A stretch of DNA of 64,000 bases from Arenibaculum pallidiluteum (GTDB taxonomy: Bacteria; Pseudomonadota; Alphaproteobacteria; Azospirillales; Azospirillaceae): contig NZ_JAFIQU010000001.1 in assembly GCF_017355985.1 (NCBI RefSeq), positions 558,001 to 622,000 on the forward strand, in the 5' to 3' direction. Under the pieces are notes generated by a model. The model did no database searches. It was not told the origin of the DNA and saw nothing but the letters and a program-made list of their open reading frames with translations. The position numbers and the translations under genes were made by a program. Of the stretch, positions 26,014-35,994 are shown piece after piece (the stretch's first letter is position 1; each line of letters starts with the position of its first letter).

Positions 26014-26203
26014 CATACCGCGTGACGTCACGATTGCCGCAGCCGCCGGATGCGCGTTCGTGCTCGCTGATGGGCCAGCTCGTCCGGAAATTCCTCACCG
26101 CGCCGAAGCCCGGGCATTCCTCCATGCGCCGCCGGATATTCGTCGGCTCGGAGCCGCGTATCGGTAGCGGCCCTCCTCTACCGTGAAGCCGGAGCCTCCA
26201 TCG

Positions 26204-27196
<993 letters not shown>

Positions 27197-27236
27197 TCAC
27201 TCCAATACAGGTCGTGGACGCCGCCCCGGCGCCGTG

Positions 27237-28004
27237 TCAGGGCGTCCGGCCGCGCTCGAAGCGCCCGGATTCGAGCCAGCCCTCGACAAGCCGCCGTGCG
27301 CGCTCGGCATCGGCGGGGAAGTCGACCTCGCCCCAATGGAGGCCCTCGATGGACACGACCTCGACGCCGTCCCCGGCCTGGGCCAGGCGGTCGATCGCCG
27401 AGAGATACCAGCGGCGCGGCCCGTCGGGCTCGCGCAGGACCTCCTGCAGGGAACGGGCGAAGCGCGCCCCGCCATCGCCGCGGAACAGCAGCATTCCAAT
27501 GGACTCTCCGTCGACGCTGTCGAGGTGCAGAGTCTTGCCGATGGCGCGCAGCCGGCGCCCCCCGTCCAGGCACACCTTCATGTCGTCGGCATCGTACTGC
27601 GCCTTGCGGTCGATGGTGACCGTCACCGGCGCCGTCGCCTGGGCGAGCAGCCGGGCAAGCACGGCGGGCTCGAAGACGGTGTCGCCGTTCACGAGCAGGA
27701 AGTCGCCGGTCATCTCGGACAGCGCCACGTAGCAGCTGCCGATGTTGTCGGCGACGCTGAAGAACGGGTTGAACAGCGCCCGGACCCGCATTCCCGGGAG
27801 CGCCAGGCCGTGAAGCATCTCCTCCACGCTCTCCGCGGCGAAGCCGACGACGACCGTGACGTCGTCGAAGCCGTTGGCCCACAGCGCCCGTAACTGCCAT
27901 TCGAGCAGGGTGAGGCCGCCCAGTGGCAGCAGGCATTTGGGGCGAGTTTCTGTCAGGGGCAGAAGCCGCTTGCCCTGCCCGGCGCTGAGAATGATGGCTT
28001 TCAC
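27237..28004 (-). CDS. NTP transferase family protein (phosphocholine cytidylyltransferase-like)
   Basis: A 255-aa nucleotidyltransferase. AIILSAGQGKRLLPLTETRP at the N-terminus is the full GxGxR nucleotide loop, KCLLPLGG the second motif, LVNGDTVF the metal-binding Asp region and HWGEVDFPAD the C-terminal Asp site. Closest in style are CTP:phosphocholine and sugar-1-phosphate nucleotidyltransferases. It lies between an exported esterase and a GMC oxidoreductase, with a polysaccharide flippase nearby, so it may activate a sugar or alcohol for a surface glycan. Confidence 0.85.
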   Translation of the reverse strand: MKAIILSAGQGKRLLPLTETRPKCLLPLGGLTLLEWQLRALWANGFDDVTVVVGFAAESVEEMLHGLALPGMRVRALFNPFFSVADNIGSCYVALSEMTGDFLLVNGDTVFEPAVLARLLAQATAPVTVTIDRKAQYDADDMKVCLDGGRRLRAIGKTLHLDSVDGESIGMLLFRGDGGARFARSLQEVLREPDGPRRWYLSAIDRLAQAGDGVEVVSIEGLHWGEVDFPADAERARRLVEGWLESGRFERGRTP

Positions 28005-28026
28005 GAAAAGCTCCTTGCGAACGGCC

Positions 28027-29640
28027 TCACTGCACGGAGGCCGGAGACAACGAATCCAGATGATCGGCGAGGCGCAAGGCCAGGGCGACGATGCTGAAGG
28101 TCGGGTTGGCCCAACCCGAGGTCGGAAATACGGCGCTGCCCGCCACGTACAGGTTCTCGATCCCGTGCACCTTGCAGTCGCGGTCGACGACGCCGCGACC
28201 GGGCGTCTCCGCCATGCGCGCCGTGCCCATGTGATGATAGCCCCCGATCGGGTGGGCGCTGATCAGCGGATCGGTCCGCCACAGCACCGTCGGATCCTCG
28301 AGCCATGCCGCGGGGATGGCCCGGCCGAGCCCGCGGCCCCGCAGCGCCTGGTCCATCGCCGTCACCAGCATGCGCACGGAATGCCTGTCCAGCTCGGTCA
28401 GGCGCCAGTCGAGATCGATCCGCGGCACGCCCAGGGCGTCGCGCTCACCGCCCAGGCGGATCCGGCTGTCGGGGTTCGGCGCCTGCTCGGCGCGCACGAT
28501 CAGGGCGAGCTCGCGCCGGCGGGACTTCACCAGCAGCCATGGCCGCAGCGGATCGACCCGCTCGTGCAGCCACAGCGCCCCACCCTTGACCGCGCGCCAC
28601 AGCCGCCGGTTCGTCGCCGAGGGGTCCAGGCGGTGCTTCATGGCGTTGTAGGTCTTCATCGCCCAGAACTGGGCGTCGCGCTCGCCCTGGCGCGCGCCCA
28701 GGGTGAAGGCCGAGTTCAACGTGCCGAGACGCGCCTGCGCCTCGTCCGGCAGGCGCAGGAGGGCGGCATGGCGGGTCCCTCCGACCCGGTGGGTGCGGCC
28801 GAACGCCGCCAGAAGCTGCCAGGCCGCCTCGCTTTCCAGCCGCCCGCCCCGCGCGTGCGGATGCTCCATGAAATAGCGGCCGACCAGGTCGTGGTCGTTG
28901 CCGACGCCGGCCGGAGCCACGGCGTTGGACGCCAGCATCAGGCGCGGCGTCTCGATCCCGCCCAGGGCCAGGATGAAGCGCCCGGCGCGGATGCTGGCCT
29001 TGCCGCCGCGGATGTCCGCGACCGTTACCGAGAGGATGCGCCGCCCGTCGGGCGAGAGCTCGAGCCCCGTCGCCGTCGCATGGACCAGCAGCCTCGCCCG
29101 GGGATGGTCGACGACGTCGCGGATATTCGCCAGCGTAAAGCGGTTCGGCTTGTCGTCGAAGCTCCAGCAGCCGACGCTCAGCGTGTCGCCGTCGAGCGCG
29201 CGCAGCACGGGCAGCGCCTGCATCAGCGCCGCGCGGCCCTCGGCCGGCGGCGTGATCTCGAGCACCGCCGCCGCCTCGCGGTAATAGGACGCCAGCTCGT
29301 CCCGGGCTATGGGCCAGCCGCTGTCGGGAACCCAGGGGCGCGGCGCAAAGTCGATGGGATCGAACTCGGCGCAGCGGCCGCCCCAGATCGGGGTGGTTCC
29401 GCCGAGCATGCGCAGGTTGACGTCACCGGGATCGTAGTAGGGCTCGCCGCTCGACGATCCGCCGGCCAGGGCCTGGATGCCGGGCTCGAAGTCGATGCCG
29501 CCGCTCTCCACCAGCATGACCGTGTGCCCATGGGCGAGAAGGCGGCGCGCCAGGGTGATTCCGGCCGCCCCGCCCCCGACGATGCAGACCGGCACGTCGA
29601 AGGTTTGCGGCTCGGAGAGCTCTCTGAGATCGATCAGCAT
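28027..29640 (-). CDS. GMC-family FAD-dependent oxidoreductase
   Basis: A 537-aa oxidoreductase. PVCIVGGGAAGITLARRL at residues 17-34 binds FAD, MLGGTTPIWGGRC follows, and the C-terminal HPIGGYHHMGTARM and NLYVAGSAVFPTSGWANPT carry the catalytic His and the FAD-binding loop of GMC proteins. The substrate is unknown; alcohols, sugars and polyols are typical. No signal peptide is seen. The ATG at 29640 was chosen over the longer frame because family members begin shortly before the GGGAAG loop. It is 22 bp upstream of the nucleotidyltransferase gene and divergent from the flippase. Confidence 0.88.
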   Translation of the reverse strand: MLIDLRELSEPQTFDVPVCIVGGGAAGITLARRLLAHGHTVMLVESGGIDFEPGIQALAGGSSSGEPYYDPGDVNLRMLGGTTPIWGGRCAEFDPIDFAPRPWVPDSGWPIARDELASYYREAAAVLEITPPAEGRAALMQALPVLRALDGDTLSVGCWSFDDKPNRFTLANIRDVVDHPRARLLVHATATGLELSPDGRRILSVTVADIRGGKASIRAGRFILALGGIETPRLMLASNAVAPAGVGNDHDLVGRYFMEHPHARGGRLESEAAWQLLAAFGRTHRVGGTRHAALLRLPDEAQARLGTLNSAFTLGARQGERDAQFWAMKTYNAMKHRLDPSATNRRLWRAVKGGALWLHERVDPLRPWLLVKSRRRELALIVRAEQAPNPDSRIRLGGERDALGVPRIDLDWRLTELDRHSVRMLVTAMDQALRGRGLGRAIPAAWLEDPTVLWRTDPLISAHPIGGYHHMGTARMAETPGRGVVDRDCKVHGIENLYVAGSAVFPTSGWANPTFSIVALALRLADHLDSLSPASVQ

Positions 29641-29777
29641 GCTGGCGGCGAAGGGTCCGGCCGGATGGACCCGGCATCGGCGGAGGGAACCGGGCGGGCC
29701 TGTGGCCTTCCGGGGCTGGACTTTGAACCTAGCACTCAGTATCCGAGGCAACAACGGGGCCCGGAAAGGACGATGAA

Positions 29778-31106
29778 ATGGCGCAGCCCGCGGGCATGTT
29801 GGGGCGGGCCCTGAGGAATGTCGGCCTGCTGCTGAGCAGCAAGGTGCTGACGGGTGTGATGCAGCTCGCCACCTTCGCCGTGATCGCCCGCGGCCTCGGC
29901 CCCGTCGAGTTCGGGTATTTCGCCCTGCTGCAGACCCATGTTCAGTTCCTGTCGGGCTTTGCCACGGTGCAGTCCAACCAGGCGGTGATCCACTACGGCG
30001 TGAAGCATCTCGGCGCGGAGGATCTTCCCGCCTTCCAGGCCGTGCTCAAGGCCGGCTCGCTGATGGACGTCGCCGGCGCGGTGCTGGCGATGCTGCTCGC
30101 CGTCGCGCTGGCGCCCGCGGTCGCGGGCTTCCTGGAATGGGACGAGCGCATCGTCTTCTATGCGCAGTGCTTTGCACCCCTGGCCCTCGCCAACGCGATC
30201 GCGACGCCCAAGGGCATGCTGCGCCTGTTCGGACGCTTCGACCTGCTGGCCCGGCACGTGGTCGTCACCCCGGCCGTCCGGCTTGTCGGTTCTGCGGTCG
30301 CGTTCCTTCTGGAGGCGCCGCTCGGGGGTTACCTGGTCGTGTGGTTCGTCGCCGGCTATGCCGGCGCCGCCGTGGCGATCTGGATGGCGTGGCGGCAGGC
30401 CGCGGGCAAGGAGCTGCTGGCCGGGTTCACCCGCGACCTGCGCGGCCTTTCGCGCCCCAATCCCGGCATCTGGCGCTTCATGGCGATCTCGAACGTCCAT
30501 TCGACCCTGGCGCTGGTGCCGAACTACGTCTCCGTCTTCCTGGTGGGCGGGCTGGTGGGCCCGGCCGCGGCCGGGCTGTACAAGGTCGCGCGCGAGATCG
30601 GGACGGGACTAGGCAAGCCGGTCGATCTGCTGAACCAGGCGATCTATCCGGACCTGACGCGCCTTGCCGCCGCACGGGACTGGCGCAGCCTCGGGCGCAT
30701 CGCGGTCAGGTCGGGGATGATGGCCGGGGCCGTGGGCGCCGCCCTGTTCCTGGTGATCGTGCTGGCCGGGGACTGGGTCGTCGGACTCCTGTTCGGTGCG
30801 GAGTTCGTCGCCGCGACTCCGGTCCTGACGCTCCTGATGCTGAGCACGGCGATCTCGGTGACGGTCTTCGCGGCCGAGCCCGTGCTCTATGCCCTGGGTC
30901 GGCCCGGCGTGCTGCTCGGCCTGTCGGTCGTGATCAATGGAACGCTCTTCGCGTCCATGGCCTGGCTGCTGCACCTGATGGGGCTGATCGGCGCCGGCTG
31001 GGCGTCGGTCGCGACGGCGCTGCTGAACGCGGTCCTGGCCGCGGGCTTCACGGTGGTGACGATGCGCGCCACCGCCCGCCGGGCCGAGCGCCAAGCGACC
31101 GCCTGA
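29778..31106 (+). CDS. Polysaccharide biosynthesis flippase (Wzx/MOP superfamily)
   Basis: A 442-aa membrane protein with about 12 hydrophobic helices. LARGLGPVEFGYFALLQ-like wording near residues 37-52 (IARGLGPVEFGYFALLQ) and TGLGKPVDLLNQAIYPDL are typical of the oligosaccharide flippase family. It would move a lipid-linked saccharide across the inner membrane. GGAAAGG precedes the ATG. It is divergent from the GMC oxidoreductase and nucleotidyltransferase genes, with which it probably shares a surface-glycan role. Confidence 0.88.
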   Translation: MAQPAGMLGRALRNVGLLLSSKVLTGVMQLATFAVIARGLGPVEFGYFALLQTHVQFLSGFATVQSNQAVIHYGVKHLGAEDLPAFQAVLKAGSLMDVAGAVLAMLLAVALAPAVAGFLEWDERIVFYAQCFAPLALANAIATPKGMLRLFGRFDLLARHVVVTPAVRLVGSAVAFLLEAPLGGYLVVWFVAGYAGAAVAIWMAWRQAAGKELLAGFTRDLRGLSRPNPGIWRFMAISNVHSTLALVPNYVSVFLVGGLVGPAAAGLYKVAREIGTGLGKPVDLLNQAIYPDLTRLAAARDWRSLGRIAVRSGMMAGAVGAALFLVIVLAGDWVVGLLFGAEFVAATPVLTLLMLSTAISVTVFAAEPVLYALGRPGVLLGLSVVINGTLFASMAWLLHLMGLIGAGWASVATALLNAVLAAGFTVVTMRATARRAERQATA

Positions 31107-31142
31107 CCGGCGGGTCCTGTTCCCGGCAAGGGATTATGGTTC

Positions 31143-31301
31143 TCAGTCGATCGTATCGCCTACGGCGTCGAAGGGGACGGCGACGGCATCACCGACGACG
31201 GGAACCACGCGGGCGACGTCCGCCGTCGCCCGGAACGGCAGTGCCACGGCACCGCAGCCCGACAAGCTGGCCCCGATCAGGAGCAGGGAGACCCATCGCA
31301 T
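31143..31301 (-). CDS. Small lipoprotein (52 aa)
   Basis: A 52-codon gene. MRWVSLLLIGASLSGC is a textbook lipoprotein signal, with lipobox LSGC and lipidated Cys16. The mature part (ALPFRATADVARVV, then PVVGDAVAVPFDAVGD) is a repetitive amphipathic segment. The ATG follows the stop of the upstream secreted-protein gene without a gap (TGAATG), so the two are coupled. Small lipoproteins with a similar VALPF...VVPVVG tail occur in other alphaproteobacteria as far as I recall. Function is unknown. Confidence 0.75.
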   Translation of the reverse strand: MRWVSLLLIGASLSGCGAVALPFRATADVARVVPVVGDAVAVPFDAVGDTID

Positions 31302-31676
31302 TCACTTCTTCTCCTTGGCGCGGTTCAGCTCGAACACCATCGCATCCGACGCGGCGGCGATCGTCATGGCCGGATTCTTCCGGCAGAACTTCTCGCCCCA
31401 GTCGAGAAGGCTCTGGGGGTCCCGTCCGGCCAGGATGTTGCCGTCGGGGGCCACATGGCGGTTGTAGGCCGAGAGATAACCCGCCACCCAGCTCTCGATC
31501 TGCGCCAGCACGACGCCGCCGCTCTCGCGGGCCCGAAGCCAGTCCTGGCAGGTCACCAGCCCCGCGCCGCCCACGACGCGGTACTTCCCGGGATCGCCCT
31601 GCGCCAGACCCGGCGATGCCGCCGGGATGGCCGCCGCTGCGATCAGGAGACAGCATCTCATGAGAAGCCCAGTCAT
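31302..31676 (-). CDS. Small secreted two-cysteine protein
   Basis: A 124-aa exported protein. The signal peptide ends near GLAQ (about residue 26). The mature part carries CQDWLRAR, ESWVAGYLSAYN, SLLDWGEKFCRKNP and a final helix, an alpha-helical layout with one likely disulphide. It resembles Rap1a/Tai immunity-like or HdeA-like small periplasmic proteins, but I would not name it. The ATG at 31676 follows GGGG; an ATG five codons later also gives a signal peptide. It is coupled to the small lipoprotein gene. Confidence 0.7.
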   Translation of the reverse strand: MTGLLMRCCLLIAAAAIPAASPGLAQGDPGKYRVVGGAGLVTCQDWLRARESGGVVLAQIESWVAGYLSAYNRHVAPDGNILAGRDPQSLLDWGEKFCRKNPAMTIAAASDAMVFELNRAKEKK

Positions 31677-31916
31677 GAGAACCCCAGCCTTCGGGTTGGA
31701 TGGCGGAAGGATCCGGATCTTCCAGGACGGCCGGACCTTCCGGCACGAGCCGCTGCCCGGAGCGGCGCCGGCAGGGCTCAACAGCCATGGCCCCGCATCC
31801 TCACGCGCTGGGGACGGCAACCCGCGGCAGGGCCTTTGATCCGGCTGGCGCGGGCGGGGCCGCCGGACGATACTGCAGCCCATGCGCGCAAGGGTAGCCA
31901 TGACGGATCGGACGGC

Positions 31917-32978
31917 ATGACGGAACGGGTGGTCCCGCCTGGCACGGCGGGCGACGCTTCCGTGCCGCCGCGGCCCGCCCCGGCCGAGCGGCTTCTGCGC
32001 ACGCGGCTGAAGCTGCGGCACCTGAACCTGATCGTGGCGCTGGACGACCACCGCAAGCTGCAGCGGGCGGCCGAGGAGATGAACCTGTCGCAGCCCGCGG
32101 CATCGAAGATGCTGGGCGAGATCGAGAAGATCGTCGGCGTCCCGCTGTTCGAGCGCCTGGCCCGCGGCGTCGAGCCCACGCCCTATGGCGAGGCGCTGAT
32201 CCGCCGCACCCGGACCATGCTCTCGGAGCTCGGCCAGGCCGGCGAGGAGATCGCCGCGCTGAGCGCAGGCCAGGGCGGGACGGTAGCGATCGGCACCGTG
32301 ATGGCGCCCGCGGTCGATGCGGTTGTGGAATCCGTCCGGGCCGTCCGCAGGCGCATGCCGCGCCTCCAGGTCTCGGTGGATATCGAGACCAGCGACGTGC
32401 TGGTGGAGCGGCTCCTCGCTTCACGGTTGGACTTCGCCATCGCCAGGATCCCCGCGGGACTGGACCCGGCGCCGCTGGAATACCGCGAGATCGGGCCCGA
32501 GCAGGCCTGCCTGATGGTGCGCGCCGAGCACCCGCTTGCCGCGCGCAGCCGCGTAAGCGCGCAGGACCTCGCAGACCAGGAATGGGTGCTCCAGCCCAGG
32601 GGCTCGCTGCTTCGCCGCAGCCTGGAGGCGATGCTTCGCCGCCATGGCCTTCCGGCCCCGACTCGGGTGCTGAACACGGGCTCGATCCTGATGACCCTGG
32701 TGATGGCAGCGAAGACGGACGCCATCGCCCCGCTGGCGATCCCCGTGGCCGAGCTGTTCCTGAAGGCCGGCGCGTTCCGCATCCTGCAGCTCGACGAGCC
32801 GCTGAGCGTCGAGCCCTTCGGCCTCGTCACCGTCCGGGGGCGGCCGCTCTCGCCCCCGGCTCAGGTGATGTACGCCGCGGTCGAGCAGCACCTGCTCGGC
32901 GCAGTCGCGCGGGACGGGCTGCCCGGGCCGGATCAGGAGTTCGGAATCGGCGGTGGGATCCGGTCGGTCCCGCGCTGA
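31917..32978 (+). CDS. GbpR-like LysR regulator of sugar uptake and catabolism
   Basis: A 353-aa LysR regulator with a Pro-rich N-terminal extension of about 30 residues. LRHLNLIVALDDHRKLQRAA and NLSQPAASKMLGEIEK form the helix-turn-helix, and a ligand-binding domain follows from residue 120. The wording is close to GbpR of Agrobacterium/Azospirillum, which controls chvE-type sugar-binding protein genes. It is convergent with the pentonate dehydratase gene, which supports a sugar-sensing role. Likely targets are the local pentose genes and the chvE operon at 1.7-2.8 kb; this is inference. Confidence 0.88.
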   Translation: MTERVVPPGTAGDASVPPRPAPAERLLRTRLKLRHLNLIVALDDHRKLQRAAEEMNLSQPAASKMLGEIEKIVGVPLFERLARGVEPTPYGEALIRRTRTMLSELGQAGEEIAALSAGQGGTVAIGTVMAPAVDAVVESVRAVRRRMPRLQVSVDIETSDVLVERLLASRLDFAIARIPAGLDPAPLEYREIGPEQACLMVRAEHPLAARSRVSAQDLADQEWVLQPRGSLLRRSLEAMLRRHGLPAPTRVLNTGSILMTLVMAAKTDAIAPLAIPVAELFLKAGAFRILQLDEPLSVEPFGLVTVRGRPLSPPAQVMYAAVEQHLLGAVARDGLPGPDQEFGIGGGIRSVPR

Positions 32979-32990
32979 ACGTGCCGGGCC

Positions 32991-34718
32991 TCAGTGGCTG
33001 TCGCGGGGCACCGCGGCGCCGCTGCCGCCGACCAGGAAGTCGAAGTCGGCCCCGTCGCTGGCCTGCATGACGCGCTCCACGTAGAGCCGGGCCCAGCCAC
33101 GCTCGGGGAGCGGGGGCTGCGTCCAGGCCGCCCTGCGGCGGGCCAGCTCCTCGTCCGGAACCTCCAGCGTCACGGTCCGGTTCGGCACGTCCAGCGAGAT
33201 GAAGTCGCCATCCCTGACCAGGGCCAGCGGACCGCCCGCGGCGGCTTCGGGCGAGACGTGCAGCACGACGGTTCCGTAGGCTGTCCCGCTCATGCGCGCA
33301 TCCGAGATGCGGACCATGTCCGTGATGCCCTTGCGCAGCACCTTGGGGGGCAACGGCATGTTGCCGACCTCGGCCATGCCGGGATAGCCCTTCGGGCCGC
33401 AGTTCTGCAGCACCATCACGGAGGTCTCGTCGATCTCCAGCGCCTCGTCGTTGATGCGCGCGCGGAAGTCCTCGATGGACGAGAAGACCACCGCCCGCCC
33501 GCGATGGGTCAGCAGGTGCGGGCTGGCGGCCGAAGGCTTGATCACCGCACCCGATGGGGCCAGGTTGCCGCGCAGGACCGCGATCCCCGATTCCGGCTTG
33601 AACGGCTGGTCGTAGGCGTGGATCACCTCACGGTTCCAGTTTTCGGCCTCGGCCACGTTCTCGCCGATGGTGCGGCCGTTGACGGTCAGGGCCTCGGCGT
33701 TCAGCAGGCCCGCGCCCAGCAGCTCCCGCAGCACGGCCGGCACTCCGCCGGCATAGAAGAAGTCCTCCATCAGGTGCCGCCCCGAGGGCTGCAGGTCGAC
33801 GATGCAGGAGACGTGGCTGCCCAGCCGGTCCCAGTCGTCGAGCTTCAGGTCGACGCCGATGCGGCCGGCCAGCGCCATCAGGTGGATCACGGCGTTGGTG
33901 GAGCCGCCGATCGCGGCATTCGCGCGGATCGCGTTCTCGAAGGCCGCCCGGGTCAGGATCCTCGACATCACGAGATCCTCCTTGACCATCTCCACGATGC
34001 GCCGCCCGGTCAGTTGGGCGACCGTGTTGCGCCGGGCATCCACCGCGGGAATCGCGGCCGAGCCCGGCAGGCTCATGCCGAGCGCCTCGACCATCGAGGC
34101 CATGGTCGAGGCCGTTCCCATGGTCATGCAATGGCCCTTGGAGCGGTGCATGCAGCTTTCGGTCGCGATGAACTCGTCCATCGACATGCGGCCGGCCCGC
34201 ACCTCCTCGGACATCTGCCAGATGCCGGTGCCGGATCCGAGCTCGCGCCCCCTGTAGCGGCCGCTGAGCATCGGGCCGCCCGACAGGCCGATCGTCGGCA
34301 GATCGCAGGACGCCGCTCCCATCATCAGCGACGGCGTCGTCTTGTCGCAGCCCATCAGAAGCACGACGCCATCGATGGGATTGCCGCGGATCGACTCCTC
34401 CACGTCCATGGAGGCGAGATTGCGGAACAGCATGGCGGTCGGGCGGAGCTGCGATTCCCCGAGGGACATCACGGGGAACTCCAGCGGAAAGCCGCCGGCC
34501 TCCCAGACGCCGCGCTTGACCCATTCGGCGAGCTCGCGGAAATGCGCGTTGCAGGGCGTCAGCTCGGACCAGGTGTTGCAGATGCCGATAACCGGGCGCC
34601 CGTCGAAGAGGTCATGGGGATGCCCCTGATTCTTCATCCAGCTCCGGTACATGAAGCCGTTCTTGTCGCGCCGCCCGAACCAGGCGGCGCTACGCAGCCT
34701 GCGGCCCTTTTCGCTCAT
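32991..34718 (-). CDS. IlvD/Edd-family dehydratase, likely L-arabonate (pentonate) dehydratase
   Basis: A 575-aa iron-sulphur dehydratase. Cluster Cys residues lie in GICNTWSELTPCN and LMGCDKTTPS, with a third in ESCMHRSKGHC. SGTAYGTVVLHVSPEAA is the C-terminal signature. In the sugar-acid subgroup these enzymes convert L-arabonate or D-xylonate to the 2-keto-3-deoxy acid. An aldose epimerase, a lactonase and a GbpR-like regulator lie beside it, so a sugar-acid substrate is far more likely than the branched-chain amino-acid one. The ATG at 34718 follows GGGAGCGAGG. Confidence 0.9.
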   Translation of the reverse strand: MSEKGRRLRSAAWFGRRDKNGFMYRSWMKNQGHPHDLFDGRPVIGICNTWSELTPCNAHFRELAEWVKRGVWEAGGFPLEFPVMSLGESQLRPTAMLFRNLASMDVEESIRGNPIDGVVLLMGCDKTTPSLMMGAASCDLPTIGLSGGPMLSGRYRGRELGSGTGIWQMSEEVRAGRMSMDEFIATESCMHRSKGHCMTMGTASTMASMVEALGMSLPGSAAIPAVDARRNTVAQLTGRRIVEMVKEDLVMSRILTRAAFENAIRANAAIGGSTNAVIHLMALAGRIGVDLKLDDWDRLGSHVSCIVDLQPSGRHLMEDFFYAGGVPAVLRELLGAGLLNAEALTVNGRTIGENVAEAENWNREVIHAYDQPFKPESGIAVLRGNLAPSGAVIKPSAASPHLLTHRGRAVVFSSIEDFRARINDEALEIDETSVMVLQNCGPKGYPGMAEVGNMPLPPKVLRKGITDMVRISDARMSGTAYGTVVLHVSPEAAAGGPLALVRDGDFISLDVPNRTVTLEVPDEELARRRAAWTQPPLPERGWARLYVERVMQASDGADFDFLVGGSGAAVPRDSH

Positions 34719-34871
34719 GCCTCGCTCCCGCTTCCGTGCGCCGGCCGCGCGGACTCTTCCGCGATCGTTCGGCATACGGACGGTAGCAAGGGGCTGAGAT
34801 AACCGTCCAATTCGTACTCGGCCCCGAGCCATGCCAAAAACGGGATGGCCTCGGTACGAACCCGGGAGAGG

Positions 34872-35807
34872 TCAGACCTCCAGGCGCGGCTCCAGACGGA
34901 TCCAGCTCTCGGCCGTGGCGCCGGGCTCCAGGATCATGCCGCCGACACTGTCCGCGCCGAGTTCGCGCAGGTTCGGCCAGTCCGTGCAGTTGCTGACGGG
35001 CTCCACGGCCAGCAGAGGCTGGTCGCCGGGCGCGTATACCACCAGGAACTTCAGCGGCGCCCCGGCGGTCAGGCGCAGCGCAGCGCCGCGCTCGGGCCAC
35101 CGGATCTCGGCCAGACCGTCCCATCCGGTGAAGTTGTTGTCGAGATCGGCCTCGGCCAGCGGCAGCCCGGCTGCCAGCCGGTCGGCGACCCCGCCCGGCT
35201 CCAGGCGGGTCGGCAGCACCTCGTCGTCGGTGGCCCACATGGCCGAAACCCCAGCCCGGAGGCTGGTCCGCGCGGTCCTCGGAAAATAGGGATGGTGGCC
35301 GAAGCCCAGAGGCATGGGCACGCCGCCGGTGTTGGTGACGGCCATCGAGATCGTCAGCGCGTCGGGCGCGAGGGCGTAGCTCTGGCGCGCGGAGAACCGC
35401 CAGGGCCAGGTGCCGGAATCGGGGTCGACGCCCTTGTCGGGGTCGTGGTCCAGCGTCATCGCGATCCGCGCGTCCGAGCCCGCTTCCAGCAACCAGGATC
35501 GCTGCCAGGCAAGCCCGTGGAGGGCATGGCGCGAGCGTGCGTGGTTCGCAGCCATGCGCACCTCCTTGCCCTCGAAGGTGAAGCGGCCGCCGCGGATGCG
35601 ATTGCAGAAGGGGATCATGGGGAAGCTGCCCATCCCGAGCGGCTCGCGCGCGGCCAGCGCCTCGGGGGTCGCGGGACGCAGCCAGTCCAGGCGCCGCCCC
35701 TCATGCATCCCGTAGAAAGCGGTGATGGCGCCGCCGAGCTCAGGACAGGCTTCGAGCCGGATCGGGCCGGCGGCGATCTCCACGATGGCGGGCACGGCAG
35801 CGTCCAC
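34872..35807 (-). CDS. Aldose 1-epimerase family protein
   Basis: A 311-aa galactose mutarotase-like protein. NRIRGGRFTFEGKE, RHALHGLAWQRSW (catalytic His region) and GFGHHPYFPR (second His pair) are conserved, with the catalytic Glu probably in LLAVEPVSNCTD. It would interconvert sugar anomers before oxidation. The GTG at 35807 follows AGGAGG by 10 bases. It lies 153 bp upstream of the dehydratase gene on the same strand and divergent from the lactonase gene. Confidence 0.87.
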   Translation of the reverse strand: MDAAVPAIVEIAAGPIRLEACPELGGAITAFYGMHEGRRLDWLRPATPEALAAREPLGMGSFPMIPFCNRIRGGRFTFEGKEVRMAANHARSRHALHGLAWQRSWLLEAGSDARIAMTLDHDPDKGVDPDSGTWPWRFSARQSYALAPDALTISMAVTNTGGVPMPLGFGHHPYFPRTARTSLRAGVSAMWATDDEVLPTRLEPGGVADRLAAGLPLAEADLDNNFTGWDGLAEIRWPERGAALRLTAGAPLKFLVVYAPGDQPLLAVEPVSNCTDWPNLRELGADSVGGMILEPGATAESWIRLEPRLEV

Positions 35808-35994
35808 GGGGCGGCATCCTCCTGGTCTCGGTCCGCTCTCGGCGGTCCGGCACGCTTGCATGGCAGAACCCAACGGTCAACGCCGCGGCCGTGGCACGGC
35901 GTCTCCGCCAACCGGGGCCTTTCCCGTGCCGGCGCTTTGGGCGCTAATAGCGGCCGGGGCGGATTTGAGCCCTATGCCCGACGGGAGATTCCAG

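Noticed and set aside
26162-26183. Hairpin CGGTAG-N10-CTACCG as terminator of the kinase gene
   Set aside because: Only 6 bp with a 10-nt loop and no T-run; too weak to annotate.
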